Part shown: in pieces, positions 32,516-44,632 of the stretch
Layout: every line of letters starts with the position of its first letter
How positions within the stretch are numbered: position 1 is the first letter of the stretch
Assembly (NCBI RefSeq): GCF_040869045.1
Contig: NC_090324.1
Location: forward strand, 51,117,346-51,181,345
From: Eurosta solidaginis
Taxonomy: Eukaryota; Arthropoda; Insecta; Diptera; Tephritidae
DNA: 64,000 bases
Direction of reading: 5' to 3'
Program-made: the position numbers and the translations under genes
The notes under the pieces: model-generated
Database searches by the model: none
Seen by the model: the letters and a program-made list of their open reading frames with translations, nothing else
Told to the model about the DNA's origin: nothing

Positions 32516-33463
32516 ACTAACGACAACATCAGCTCAGAAATCGAGCGAAGAATCACTCTTGTCAATAAATGTAACTTTGGGCTAGGTAGGCAATTGAAGA
32601 GTAAAGTCCTCTCTCGGCAAACGAAAATCATACTCTACAAGTCACTTATCGTACCCGTCCTGCTATATGGTGCAGAAGCAAAGTTCCTCGAAAGATTTAT
32701 GGGCCTCTACGCGTTGGCGATGGTGAGTACCGAAGAAGATTAACGATGTTAGTGGGAGTGCACAAATGTTGTTCGAAACATATAAATGCCAACGAATATA
32801 TTAATCTCAATCGACTAGCGACTAAAAAAGCAGAGCCGACTCGTTCAATATGCGGGATGATTTTACAATGGTTTAGTGTAAAACAAATTATGTATGTATG
32901 TACAACTAAAGATTAGTGAGATTGAAAAGTAGTGAAATAGTTAATGCTTAATGTTAGGTGTATGAATGTGGGTGTGTGTATGCATATGAATACAATGAGT
33001 TTGTTTAGTATGCATTGAGAGTGTGACTATATAATAATTTGAGTGTTTTAATATTTGCTTTTAATGCCATTCCGGTGGTCCAACAATCAAAATCTACAGA
33101 AAATCGGAAATACATTCAGAAAAAACTCTTACCTTATTTTTGTGTAAAACTTTTCATCAATTTGAGGGAAATTTTTGTGGCTCACCTTCAGAAGCTAATC
33201 TACAGAGTTTATTTACTATTTAGCTATGCTTAGCATCATTATAATGGACAAATTTTCTTTCCAAAAATATCAACTGCGTCTGAAAATGCTAAAATTTTCA
33301 CACAATCGACACAGTTTTATTTAATTTTCCACCCAAACATTTGTATATAAATTTTCTTTAAGACAATTGGCTAAAAAAGATAAACTAAAACTAAAATGCT
33401 TTTATATACAAATATACAAAATATTTATTCGTTTTTCTGTTAAAACTGTTTTCTTTCTTACAG

Positions 33464-33493
33464 AACATATTTGCAAAAGAGGATGCTCTCAAT
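33464..33493 (+). other. Candidate 30-nt microexon
   Basis: A pyrimidine-rich tract (TTTTCTTTCTTACAG ending 33463) is followed by AACATATTTGCAAAAGAGGA then TGCTCTCAAT, and an almost ideal donor GTAAGTACT (33494 on). The 30 nt divide by three and read NIFAKEDALN in one phase. The flanks (32870-33620) are among the few stretches here without transposon similarity. That it is a real exon of a host gene spanning this region is inference; the splice sites are what the sequence shows. Confidence 0.4.
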
Positions 33494-33628
33494 GTAAGTA
33501 CTTAGATCAAATGTAAATAAAATTATGATAAAAAAATCAGCTGCCTTCAAACTCAGTGTTGGGGCCAGTAAACATAGAAAAGGTGTAATCGAAACATGTG
33601 ACGATGTTTTTGTATTAATTTGAACTTT

Positions 33629-34553
33629 AAAAAGTAAGAAAGGCTAAGTTCGGGTGTAACCGAACATTACATACTCAGCTGAGAGCGTTGGAGACAAAAG
33701 TGTCCTTTTCATGGATGCATACAAATGTAATACTAAAAAGTGGAGCAACTTGCCTTTGCTATCTTTCTTCAGCTATCAATTCATTTTATTTGAATTTTTT
33801 TTTTAGTATGAAAATTTGGTTAAATTTGAACGCATTTCTTATTGATTTTTTTTAAATCACCCCTGAAATATTTTCGAAGCGCTCTTAATTATGAGTCCGA
33901 AATTGTAGACCAAAGGTGACGTTTTTTGGAACGATTTTCCTTTATCCTTTGTCAAATAAGGTAAAATCACCATGTAGGAAAATGAACCTAGGGTAACCCT
34001 GGAATGTGTTTGTATGACATGGGTATCAAATGAAAGGTATTAAAGAGTATTTTAAAAGGGAGTGGGCCTTAGTTCTATAGGTGGACGCGTTTTGGAGATA
34101 TTGGCATAAAGATGGACCAGGGGTAACTCTAGAATATGTTTGTACGTATGGGTATTAAATGAAAGGTGTTAATGAGTATTTTAAAAGGAAGTGGGCAATA
34201 GTTCTATAGGTGGACGCCTTTTCGAGATATGGCCATAAAGGTGTACCAGGGGCGACTCTATTATGTGTTTGTACGATATGGGTATCAAATGAAAGGTGTT
34301 AATGAGCATTTTAAAAGGGAGTGGGCCTTAGTTCTATAGGTGGACGCATTTTGGAGATATCGCCATAAAGGTGGACCAGATATGACTCTAGAATGTGTTT
34401 GTACGATATGGGTATCGAATAAAAGGTAATAATGAGTATTTTAAAAAGAAGCGGGCCTAAGTTCTATAGGTTGACGCCTTTTCGAGATATCGCCATAAAA
34501 GTGGACCAGGGGTAATCTATAATGTGTTTGTACGATATGGATACCAAATTAAA
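33629..34553 (-). mobile_element. Helentron fragment with about 4-5 tandem units
   Basis: The left end carries AAGTAAGAAAGGCTAAGTTC and the GTTCGG/CCGAAC hairpin (about 33649-33666), then CTCAGCTGAGAGC. From about 33960 it holds 4-5 copies of the roughly 130-bp unit (GTTTGTACGATATGGGTATC; GTGGGCCTTAGTTCTATAGG; TCGAGATAT.GCCATAAAGG). It is cut off at 34553 by LINE-D, which entered within a unit. The element's other end is not found beyond LINE-D. Confidence 0.8.
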
Positions 34554-34573
34554 GGTTAGGTTAGGTTAGGTTG
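34554..34573. repeat. TTAGG-like 3' tail of LINE-D
   Basis: GGTTAGGTTAGGTTAGGTT on the plus strand. It is the ancestral insect telomere repeat unit, but here it is the terminal repeat of a LINE. It joins a Helentron unit directly. Confidence 0.85.
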
Positions 34574-34662
34574 AACTGGCCGGTCCATGAGGACCTCACA
34601 TAGACTGATTGAGTCCGTAGTGTTACCAGAAGTTTGTTTTAACGACCAAACTGAAAACCCCA

Positions 34663-37600
34663 TCAAAACCCAGGACCTATGTTATAAAATAACTCCGTCC
34701 TCTTGGCAAATACTATAAGCTTCCTAGGACTTAAGCCACTTGTTGCTTCTAGATCTGACAGGTGTATCATTCCTAATAGCTGTAGTCTCAGTCGGGCAAG
34801 TACATGGCACGAGCACAGAACGAGCTCGATCGTTTCCTCCTCCAATCTGCACTTCCTACATCTGCTATCACGGACCAAGCCTAATTTAAAGGCATGTGAC
34901 GCCAGAAGGCAGTGTCCAGTCAGAATACCCGTCATGAGTCTAAAATCCTCTCTTTTTAATGATAGAAGCAACTTTGTTAGCCTAAGGTTGTAAGACCTAC
35001 ACATAATTTTCGACACTTTACAGCCCCGCGGTTGAACCTACACCTTTCCCGCTTGGTCGATCATGTGCACATATCGCCTTCGCTTAATCTCGCCCAGTCT
35101 AATTGGGACGTCTATGGAGCAAGCTTCTAGGGATGTACCCTTTTTAGCTAGTTCGTCCGCTTTTTCATTCCCATCTATTCCCATATGCCCTGGTACCCAA
35201 TATAGATGTATGCTTCTCCCTGTCCCGATTCTCTCCAGAGACTGCTTACACTCTAACACGCATTTAGATGCTGTGCTATGCGAGATTGTTGCCTTAATTG
35301 CTGCTTGACTGTCAATATAAAAGTTAACACGGTTGCAGCTTAAGCTATTCTCTTCCAGGATTTCTACTGCTTTGGTTACGGCTAATATTTCCGCTTGAAA
35401 AACGCTACAGTAATCCGGAAGCCTCTAGGATCTGCTTATTTCCGCATCAACACAATATACCGCATACCCTACTCCTTCCACTACTTTGGAAACATCTGTG
35501 TGCTCATGTATCGCCTCGTCTGCCATTTGCGCATCCTTGTGCCAACCGTCCACCTCTATTGTGGTCTTTAGAACGCCCTCGAAGCGCAGATAGGGAATCA
35601 GGTAGTCTGTTCGTCTTGTGATTGATGACGCTATACTACTATGCCCATATGGTCGGCGCTCAAGCTGCCACGAGGCAGCGAGCCTGATTGCAGTTGTTAA
35701 TGCTATGTTCTTTGCTACCATGTCTACAGGTGGAATGTGCAGAATGGCATACAGTGCAGCCGTCGGTGTTGTTTTCAGGGCTCCCGTAATGCTATGCATC
35801 GATAGTCTGCATAGCCCCTCTAATTTTGTATGTGGCTTTCCACCAAACAAGAACTCAACTGTATAGAATAGGGCTTACAATCGCTGTAAAAACCCGATGA
35901 GAAAGAGAGGGCGATTATATGCATAGGGTACCGTTGAGGCCTTCTTCAACCTCTCCTCCACGTTGAGCTTCCATGACAGCTTACTGTCTAGGAAGATTCC
36001 TAGATATTTTGTGCAAGGTTTCTCCTGTAAGGTCACCCCTCCTAACTTACGCCTGGTCCAAATTGGGACCTTGTACCTCTTTGTAAAAAAGACCATATCC
36101 GTCTTCTCCGCATTGACTTTCAACCCGACATTAGATTCCCAGGTATGAATATCCCGAAGCGCCCGATACATCAAAGAACTAATCGTTGGAAAGCACTTTC
36201 CACTTATGACAATTGCAACGTCATCTGCGTAAGCCGTAAGTTTTACGGGTCCCCCATCGAATCGTCTGAGCAGTTGGTTGATGACCAGCGTCCACAGCAG
36301 AGGTGGTAGCACCACTCCCTGCGGCGTGCCCCTGTCCACTGATTTCGTGGCCTCGTAAAATACCCATTGTGATGTAGTCTTCCTGCAATTTAACATTCAG
36401 CCGATCCATCTGATTAAGGCGGGATATACTTTAATGTAATTAAGACCATCCATAATCGCCCATCTAGAAACGCTAGTGAAAGCCCCGGCAATGTCCAAGA
36501 AGACTCCTAGAGCATACTCCTTATATCCCAGAGATTTCCCTATGCTTATTACCACCCTATGCAATGCGGTGTCTACCGACTTGCCTTTGGTGTAGGCATG
36601 CTGTTTTGTGGAGAGCAGCTTTTCATCCACGTTGGATACATCTATCAGCCTCTCAAAGGTTTTGAGCAGAAATGATGTTAAGCTAATGGGTCTATAGTCT
36701 TCGGGATACACGTGACCGATCTTCCCCGCCTTTGGTAGGAAAGCTACACGAGCAGTTCTCCAAGAGTGCGGTACATGATTCAGCCTTCTGCACCCATCGA
36801 ATATTATTTTAAGCCATTCCACGGCCGCCATACTTGAAACTTGAAGCATGGCCGGGAATATACTGTCTGGGCCCCGCGATTTACTTAGAAAACATTTTCA
36901 CTGCCCATTCGATCTTGGTATCGGTCACCAAGCCCGGCTCTTCTAAACCATCTGCCGATGGGAAATGTGTGCCGAGAAGTACCTCAAGAGATTCCTAACT
37001 ATTACGTGACAATTCCCCGTTCTCTTTCTTTATTAGTCCCTGGACTATGTTTCCCCTTGCTAGGACTTTTTCAACCGTGCTGTTTCGCTGGAGCACTCTA
37101 TGTCCGTACAGAAACTTTTCCATGAGATTTTCTTCGCCTTGAAGTTTCACGCTTGTAGATCCTCAGTAGATCCCTGTACTCCTCCCGACACGCTGCGCTT
37201 TCCACGGTCTTTGTGAGCTTAAACATTTCTGTTACCTGTCTTCTTAGAATACTCAGCTCACTGCTCCACCACGGCGGCTTTGCTTTTCCTGTGAATCTTC
37301 CTAGAGGGCAAGCTTTGTTGTACGCAGTCATAAGCGTCCTTGTTAGGAATTCATTCGACTCCTCCAGTTCATCCACATTGGCCACCTCTTTGGGTTGTCC
37401 CAGTTTTGGTTCTAGCTGTTTCTGGTATTTTGTCCAGTACGTTGACCTAGGGTTTCTAAAGGTTCTTCCCTTCTCTACCATCTTTAGGGGGATGCTGAAG
37501 CTGATATCGCATGGTCGAAGAAAGATGGTCTATCAAGAACCATCCAATCATACCTTGATATATCACGCTGGGAGTTCAATGTAATATCCAGAACATTGAT

Positions 37601-38116
37601 GGATGTTGGACCAATTTATATAGGGACATTTCCCCTGTTGGCTATCTGCAAATTGGTTTGCAGGATGTAACGAAATAGAGATTCACCTCCTCGTTCGTAT
37701 TTGCTCCTCCCCACGCATTGTGGTGCGCATTTGCATATGCGCCTATAACAAACCGCCCTTTGCGCCCTTCCTGCTGTACTAGCCTTTTGAATTCCATCGG
37801 TGGAACCTCCGCAGCATGGGCCATGTAGCAGGATGCCAGGATACATGTCTGCTTATTCTTTTGCTCAACGGCCACCACTGCGAAGTCCTCAGTAGTGTAA
37901 AATGGCAGCATATATGAATGCTCGCACCCGTCCTTCCGTTTGCGCGTAGTAAACGCCAAACCCGCGCGCGCTAAGTCCAGAAACCTTTCCTCCGGATGAG
38001 GGCCACGGCTCCTGGATCAGCGCCACGTCAAACGAACCCTCCTCAAGGGTTAGGAGGAGTTCGATCGACGCTACTTTACTGTGTTGGATGTTTATCTGTA
38101 GGACTCGCAGCACCAT
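34663..38116 (-). pseudogene. LINE-D ORF2: endonuclease, RT, RNase H, CCHC-like end (broken)
   Basis: Endonuclease: VLRVLQINIQHSK and ALIQEPW (38116-38000), then GAYANAHHNAWGGANTNE (about 37740). RT: FLPKAGKIGHVYPEDYRPIS (about 36740), ALGVFLDIAGAFTSVS (palm Asp), DRGTPQGVVLPPLLW and LTAYADDVAIV (about 36220). RNase H: HTDVSKVVEGVGYAVY (about 35490), FQAEILAV, FYIDSQAAIKATI and VPGHMGIDGNEKADELA (about 35170), so the D-E-D-D set is present though the usual TDGS reads TDVS. C-terminal: TGHCLLASHAF, CRKCRLEEETIE (zinc-knuckle-like) and a stop at 34663. Frame breaks lie near 37600, 37090, 36870, 36400, 35860, 35425 and 35030. Confidence 0.88.
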
Positions 38117-38469
38117 TGGGCTGTTTGTCCCCCTCCATCACCTTCTTCGTAACGTCTTCGTCCTCGTTTAGAGTATTCGAGCCCCCTTCAGCCTCTTGTA
38201 ACTGTTGTGCCGGGTGTTCCTCTGTGCGAGTCACAGCACCATTTGGCGGTTGGTCCTCTTCTACCACCTTCGTGGTGACGTCGGGGACCTCCACCTGTCC
38301 TTTTTCCCTTAGGCTTTTAAGGTCCATTTCGACTTCGCCCACCTCTAGCGTGTTAGGATTTTTATCTTCGGAACTACTTTTCCTGAGTCGCATGTAAATT
38401 TTGCCAGTGCCAAAGGACATTTTGCCAAGCTGCGTGTACAAAATATCCTCCGCCTGCTTTTTCATTTGG

Positions 38470-39700
38470 AAGATGTAGAACTAACCTTCCTCTGTAGGCT
38501 GAGATACAGTATGTACCTTCCAATCCTGTGACGGTATGTTCGGATTCTGATTCTGCAGAGGTCGAAGTGTATCCTCCGAATTCATCATACATGGTATCCA
38601 TACCTTAACTTTTGGTACCGTGGGGATTTGCGCTTTATCCACCACCTCATACCGCGCGTTCGTGCCTTGCCTTTGGAGGCTTGGAACCACTTCATCCAGC
38701 CACCGCAAGCTCGCGATGTTGTCGCACGCTATCATCTTCACACCATTATACCATCCCCCGGAATCAAAGGTTGGAAGGGGCTTATTTGTTTGTTCCCGCA
38801 TCATCTTAAACATTAAGCTAATAAGCTCCCTTTCCACATATCTCCACCTTTCAGTAGTCATTTGTCCGAAAAGACTGCTGCGATCAACCAACGCCATAGT
38901 CAGTGACCAATTTGCTACATCACTCATCTTCTCGGGAAAAGCCGGAGTCTTAGTTTTATGTCCCTGTGGCACCTCCGAGAAAGCCGGAGTCTTGGCTTTA
39001 CTCCCTTTAGCACCTCGGAGAAAGCCGGAGTCTTAGCGTTATCTCCTTTTGGCTTATCTCCTACTTCCTACTCGCAGCTTTCGAGGTAGTGGCTACTTCG
39101 CTATTGAGCCCCATCTGTCTTACAGCTTTGAGCCTACTTGTCTTATCTATGCGACTGCCCTGTCTCGCGGCTCTGGGACTGGGTCCTTTCTGCCTCTTGA
39201 AAACAGGCTTGTCGCCTTCCGCCGAACGTAACCTCTTCATTCTGCCATTCGACGCTTCTTCTCCTCGTACCGGTTGTAGAACCGAGGGTTTCTTGCAGCA
39301 AAACTTTTGAACCGGCTTCAGCCTACTTCTACCGCCTGATGGGCCCATTCCAAGCGCTCGCTCTCCACTTGTGTTGGGTCGACCACTCCTCCCAGGCGTT
39401 GGACAATTCTTAGTGCTGCACGGTACTGCGAGAAAGCTTTTTTACTTCCTCTGCTACGTACCTTTCTCCACTCTTCTAGTCCCTTTCATTTGTGTGCTTT
39501 ACCAAACGCGAATTTCATTGAATCAGCACTACTTTCGCTCGCCGAGTCCGACGCATCGCTTAATGTATACTTGTCGTCCTTGGTTTGCGACTCAGTCCTC
39601 CTCTTATCATCGTCCTTACGACCACCTGCCCGACAAGGCGGACTCATCGGTGCAGTATTATATACGGGGAAAGAACCGTCTGCCACAGCAGCGCCCCTTA
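38470..39700 (-). pseudogene. LINE-D ORF1 (DUF4780-type)
   Basis: An RNA-binding-type ORF1. The N-terminal part (39686-39486) is Ser/Asp-rich, then KAFSQYRAALRIVQRLGG follows after a TGA and a shift; a Lys/Arg-rich block (39348-39061) comes next. Three tandem repeats of about 42 bp (GCCGGAGTCTT at 38941, 38983 and 39024) encode repeats around KTPAF. The C-terminal domain (38972-38481) has GGWYNGVKMIACDNIASLRW, the DUF4780 signature seen in ORF1 of such LINEs. The stop at 38481-38483 is followed by the Glu-rich segment 38465-38076, which leads into ORF2. Confidence 0.75.
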
Positions 39701-40030
39701 CTTTAGTAAGGCCATCAATACGTTCCGAGGTGGCCCGGTATCCGGAAGGTTCCTTTCGAATACAGCCGAATTAATCCCCTGGCTGCAAATCGTCCAATAG
39801 GCACGGTCCGCATAACACCCTGAATTAAGGGGTTGGCAGTTTTTGGTCACCTATATCCCGCCGACCTCCTATGAGGCGAAACTGCGTATATGCCAGTCCT
39901 AGACAGCTCATAGTCGGGCGCTATGGAGTAGAGGTTTAGGCCGATCACTTTATCGGCGGGGCGGTGTAGGATCTCTTATACACCGGCGGCGGTGGCGCGG
40001 GCAGCTCGCCGGCATACGCCGGTATTGCTA

Positions 40031-42097
40031 CTTTAAAAATCTTGATTTTTCTATTTAAAAAAAATATTTAGGAAAGCTTTTATTTGTATGTATTTAAGGA
40101 AATCAACATTTTGGCCATTTCGGAAAGACCCGGGATTTTTGCCTCAAAATCTCGCAGATCGTTCAAAAATTTTCAGAAGTAGCTCCTTGCGGAGGGATTG
40201 TCCCTCGTTCACTTACTCCAGATAGGCTTCGAACCAAACACCGGTCTTTGGAATTGGTACTGCTTCGTCTGCTGAAAAGAAATAGAGATACATAAAATGG
40301 TCACACTTTTGTCGGTATATCTCGTGAAAAGCATGGGGTTAACTCCCAATAATCGTTGCGACCACAATTTCTTGAAATCATTTGTGGCTCCTTGGATGTC
40401 ACGCACAAAGTTGACTTACGGTTGCTATTAATGGTCTATTAATATTTATGGCTCTTGTTGCACAGGGCGCATCCAGTTTTTTCGAGCTACAATTCTCGAT
40501 GATTAAGAGCTACATTTCCCGATGTGCGAACAGTAGCAATCCCGACCACCAGTCGCTACCATGTCTCCTGACCCTCACACCATATGCCAGAACAGAAGCT
40601 AAAGGACTGCGACTTAGAACTCATATATACCTTCGTCTACGTCACTTTCCTAGAAGCTCTAGGTGTAGCTCCGAAGACTTTCTAACGGATGTTTTTGTCG
40701 CGTTATGCTGCCGAGCTACACCAGAGAAACACCTTGATACGATAGGAGGTGACTATTCGGCCAAGGATACCGCCCTCGAAATCATAAGCAACCTAAGTGG
40801 ATGTCATTGCGCACTCGTGGGTGAATATCTTATAATCCTCGGCGCAACTAAATAATTAAAATTTTACAAGGACCCTGGATAAAATTTTTAAAATGTAGAC
40901 ACAAAATTTGCAGACGTGTGTGTTCACGACATTGATTTTAACGTTATTTTAGAATGAAAGTCGACCGATTTTAATTTGAAACATGTTAACTGCTGGTTTC
41001 CGGCCTTATGATATAAGAGCTCATTATGGTTGACCGCGTACCTTCAGTTTTCACACTAGTACGATTTTCCACTATGTTGGGGTAGTGGCACAAACGGTGA
41101 TTAGTTCGACGAGCTTGGGAAAGCTTTTGCTTCACCTCTTTGAGTGTTCTTGTGAAGGGCAAAGCCTCACCTGGTAAATATATGTGCCTACGTATTCACA
41201 TTTGTAAAAGGAGCCATATGGTGTAGGTCATATTTAAACTTGGTTGATAGGCTATAATCAATGTGATTTACTCCAAGGGACTAGTTTTGGATAGGGCCTC
41301 CAACTTTAGGAAATGTCACACCGGGAGATTTGGGTGTTGAAGGATGAAGTGTGTAAATCAAAATGAATATTTCAGACGCTATTGTACAGTTTCGCAAATA
41401 AATAACAGATGTTTGAATGTAAGCCCAAGTGATTTTTCAAAGCTATATCATATATCCTCAACTTAAGTATGGGGTAAGAATAATTTCAAAGGAGTGTTTG
41501 TGCCCCTAGAACCTACTAAAGGATTTTGCATCACTGATATCGCTTATTCTTTCAGCCAATGGCTATGAAATCGGATGGGAATTTTTGGGTAATTTGCTTT
41601 TTTTTAACAACTTGAGGACAATTTGAAAACATGCTCGCCTTTGGTCATTTTATTTGAATTCATTGATCATTATTAATTTTAAAAAAATATGCAAAGTGAG
41701 CATATAAATTTGTTATAAAATTTTCTTTTGGGGTTTTGTTTTAATAACTTGGTGAATTGGGTGATACAAAGTCCGTGTTAAGCTGACATCGAGGCCCCTG
41801 TTTTTTTTTTAATAACTTTTGAATAGTTAGAAAGAGTTAAATTTTTCAATTAGTTTCTTATAACTGGCAGTGATGCGCATCCGTTGATACCATATCCGAC
41901 CAATTTTCGACATGAACAATATATGACCTAAACAGTCTTAAACGAATAGAAAATATAGCAACGCGCCGGACGCCGCCACCGCCGCCGGACCGATATTTTT
42001 GACATTCGGTGGCGGCGTGCGAAAACCGACCAAAATCGGCGGCGGCAGCGACGTTTGTCGGCGGTGTATATCTCTATTATGGAGTTCGGCTAAGCCC
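40031..42097. other. Unassigned sequence with a GC-rich island
   Basis: The only long frame (40448-40855, 135 codons, plus strand) matches nothing I recognise and is probably chance. At 41960-42060 a GC-rich patch carries CGCCGCC repeats in both orientations (CGCCGCCACCGCCGCC and GGTGGCGGCG; AAAATCGGCGGCGGC). A similar GCGGCGGTGGCG patch is in the LINE-D leader near 39985. I see no gene. Confidence 0.4.
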
Positions 42098-42590
42098 TCA
42101 CACCAACGACAAGGTGCATACTCTAGTAAGGGACACTGAAACCTCAATACAAATACAGCTGAATATCATTAGCATTGCATGCATTCTCACAAATTTACAT
42201 ATGTGTAACACATCATTTACAAATAAACTAAACAGCAAAGGACCTAGTATAGAACCTTGAGGAACACCTATGGTTATTTTCCTTAGCTGGGCATATTTAC
42301 TACATTGCAAATATATTGTGACCTCTCTGATAAGTAACTCTCTATTATATTTCGCCTTGTACAACAATATGTCAGCTAATCGAAATCAATGAAAATTTTC
42401 TTTTGACTTGAATTGCACAGCGAATTGGTTGAATTCGCTTTGCCGCCACCTAGTATGGATTCGCCTTGGTACAAGCGCAGTAATATGTTCAACTAATAAG
42501 GTCTCTAAAACTTTTAATATCACTTGTAATATGCTTATGGGCCTAAAATCGCCGGGGAGTTTGCTACTTTGTTTTTGCAAACAGATCTAA
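42098..42590 (-). pseudogene. Jockey-like LINE RT relic, internally deleted
   Basis: The upstream part reads LPGDFRPISILQVILKVLET (about 42550) and the downstream part ITIGVPQGSILGPLLFSLFV (about 42265). The RT palm between them, normally about 150 codons, is gone. The YADD region (near 42190) is in a shifted frame. An old fragment with no termini. Confidence 0.7.
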
Positions 42591-43011
42591 CCATTGCAAT
42601 TTTCCATTGGGCAAACATGAAGTAGTTACACACTGAGGGAAAAACCAGTCTAACATCAAAACCTTCCTAATTTAAGTCCAAACGTTGTTAATAGTATGCT
42701 AAGCTTTAAAATTCTTAATCTAATAATGAAAATCTTATTTTTAGGCCACTTAAATATAAAATTATTTCGGTCTGTTTTTAAGAACCAAATTCTTAAAAAG
42801 ATATTAATCGTTCTTGTTATAAGATTGAGAGATTCTTCCTTCTTTCATCCTTGATATTAATCTGTACCGTTCTATCTTCAAGAACGTGTATTCTTGATAC
42901 TAATCTGCTTTGCTCTTACCTTTCACTTTCGAAATTCGAATTTCGAAAAATAGCTTACCCCGTAGTAATGGAATGAAAGAGGTTAAACTTCACTTTCATT
43001 TTATTCAAGTA
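42591..43011. other. AT-rich, no recognised features
   Basis: Repeated words (TTCTTGATACTAATCTG-like, TTCTTAAAAAGATATTAATC) hint at a decayed repeat. No gene, tRNA-like box or terminal repeat is clear. Confidence 0.4.
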
Positions 43012-43239
43012 CTAGCAGCCCGTGTGCGACGGTTCTCGCAAAACTTATGTTTATTGTTGTACGAAATAATAACAAATTATACGTGAGATATGTTTTGATA
43101 TTAGAAAAGAGAATTACTCTAAATATACATATGTGGTATTTATTTAATTCTATAACTTAAAGTACTTCCGAATATACTACATTTTTAGTTTTATTATCTG
43201 AAGGTAACAGTATATTTTGATTGTGAGGGTTCCCAGTTC

Positions 43240-44370
43240 GCGACATTGCAACACACAACTGCACGCAAGTCAATACAAACCTTGTGGAAAGTTTGGCCTT
43301 GCGATTTGTTGATTGTGACTGCAAAGGAAACATTCACAGGAAATTGTAACCGTTTATATTGCAAAGGATATATCTCCGACCACAGGACCCGTGAGGATCA
43401 TTCCCTCCAGGATATTTTTATGCATTCGTTTTATTTGTAATCTCGTTCCATTGCATTGAGTTGGTGACTTGAATTTACGCAACAAAATAATATCGTTTTT
43501 TAACTTCAAGTTATGGGGCGGTGTGCCAGAGGGATTAAGCGTATTTAAAAATTGAATTCGATAGAGTACGGCATCTTCATTAATAAGAACAGTGTCATTT
43601 GATATATACACTTTAACTACACCAGGAACTCTACCTAGAATTATGTTATTTATTTCGTCTACAGTCTTAATCCTTGGTGAAATGATAGCCCGTTCGCATA
43701 GTCAAGTATGTGACCTGCTGGATAGGTCTTCCATATTTGGGTAAACTTCTGATATTAATTCGCTCACGTATGTACCACATTCCCAAACTTGAATCTACTA
43801 TAAAGTAGCCGTTCTCAGTGAAAATTTTACCATCGCCACTATCTAATAAATCCTGGGGGAAATGTACTTATAGTTCCGTTAATATGCACTCTCATGTTTG
43901 TTTGCAGACACAATTTTTCGAGATGAAATCATAATATTGATGATTTGAAGCACGATTTAACAATATCAGCTCAAGTTCCTTTCGCTACTACTGGCAAAGT
44001 CCAACGAAAATCCCCTCCAAAAACGATTGTTATCCCACCAAAGGGTTTGTCTTAGGTCTTTTAATGTACGATGTACGGCTTCAATATGTGCTCGGTTAGT
44101 CATTGTACACTCATCCCACACTATAAGAATTGCCTCTTGTATTAGTTTAGCCAGTGACACGTTCTTTCGGTTCTTTCGAATGGAACAAACCTTTTCTTCT
44201 TGGAGGGACACGTTTAAGCGTAATTTAAAAGTCGAGTGGGATGTTCGACCACTAGATAAAAGAGTCGCTGCAATAACCGATGACGCTACAGCCAGCGCCA
44301 CGTGACCTTTACATCTGGCATATGCGAGAAGAAGATTAAGTAAAAAGGTTTTTACTAGGGGCATCTAAGA
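43240..44370 (-). pseudogene. Helitron Pif1-like helicase domain
   Basis: ATP-dependent helicase that unwinds the element during rolling-circle replication. The first part (44364-43966) opens at VKTFLLNLLLAYARCKGHVA, the Walker A region GKTFLLN with the first Gly-Lys mutated, then RTSHSTFKL and AILIVWDECTM (Walker B, DEC). The C-terminal part (43611-43354) has FLNTLNPSGTPPHNLKLK and NGTRLQIKRMHKNIL, typical of the last helicase motifs. About 350 bases in between are broken. Confidence 0.82.
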
Positions 44371-44632
44371 AAAATGCTTGACCTCTTTTGTTTTCAATGC
44401 TTGCAACGACTTTATCATATGTCAGCTGCTGATGCGAAACCATTTTCGATATATTAGCTTGAAGGTAGTCATTTAAATAATTTAAGTCACATGGGCGCCT
44501 CGGAATTGTCTCAAAAGAGCATTCCGGTCATTGAATATCACGATTTGGGGAAGGCAACCCAAAACTGGATAAATCTTTTTCGCAAAGGCCTATTACTATG
44601 TCCTCGATGTCAATGAAACCTTAAAAGAAATG

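Larger units (their letters stand above)
31180..32735 (+). pseudogene. LINE-C: non-LTR retrotransposon ORF2 relic, split by a SINE
   Basis: Reverse transcriptase of a LINE whose clade I cannot fix. Order: KYGGEQLVRRMRHLLRKIW (about 31360), VLCPVLKKGDTANCANY, HHLFVDFKAAFDSTKRNRLY (31606), SLKIGKDLSDPFETKRGLSQ, GDPLSCDFFNFMLEKIILAA and the catalytic LLAYADDIYING (about 31905). The thumb continues, after a shift at about 32040, with FEIVKDFVYLETSINTND to 32144, where the SINE enters. It resumes at 32528 (ISSEIERRITLVNKCNFGLG, then ILYKSLIVPVLLYGAEA). Part of the 5' RT is deleted between 31520 and 31600. The YADD is intact. Confidence 0.8.
34554..40030 (-). mobile_element. LINE-D: I/LOA-type non-LTR retrotransposon with RNase H and a TTAGG-like tail
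   Basis: Read on the minus strand: 5' leader (about 40030-39700), ORF1 (about 39700-38470), ORF2 with endonuclease, RT, RNase H and a cysteine-rich end (38116-34660), then a 3' UTR ending ...GGCCAGTTCAACCTAACCTA and further ACCTA repeats (34573-34554). The tail equals four copies of GGTTA on the plus strand. No target duplication is visible because the right flank is unclear. Several frame breaks make it inactive as read, but all domains are present in order. Confidence 0.88.

Noticed and set aside
34554..34573. Interstitial telomere repeat as a chromosome fusion scar
   Set aside because: The repeat is joined to the 3' UTR of a complete LINE, so it is the element's tail.
40448..40855. 135-codon open frame on the plus strand
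   Set aside because: No motif, codon pattern or neighbour supports it; composition looks like chance in a repeat-rich spacer.
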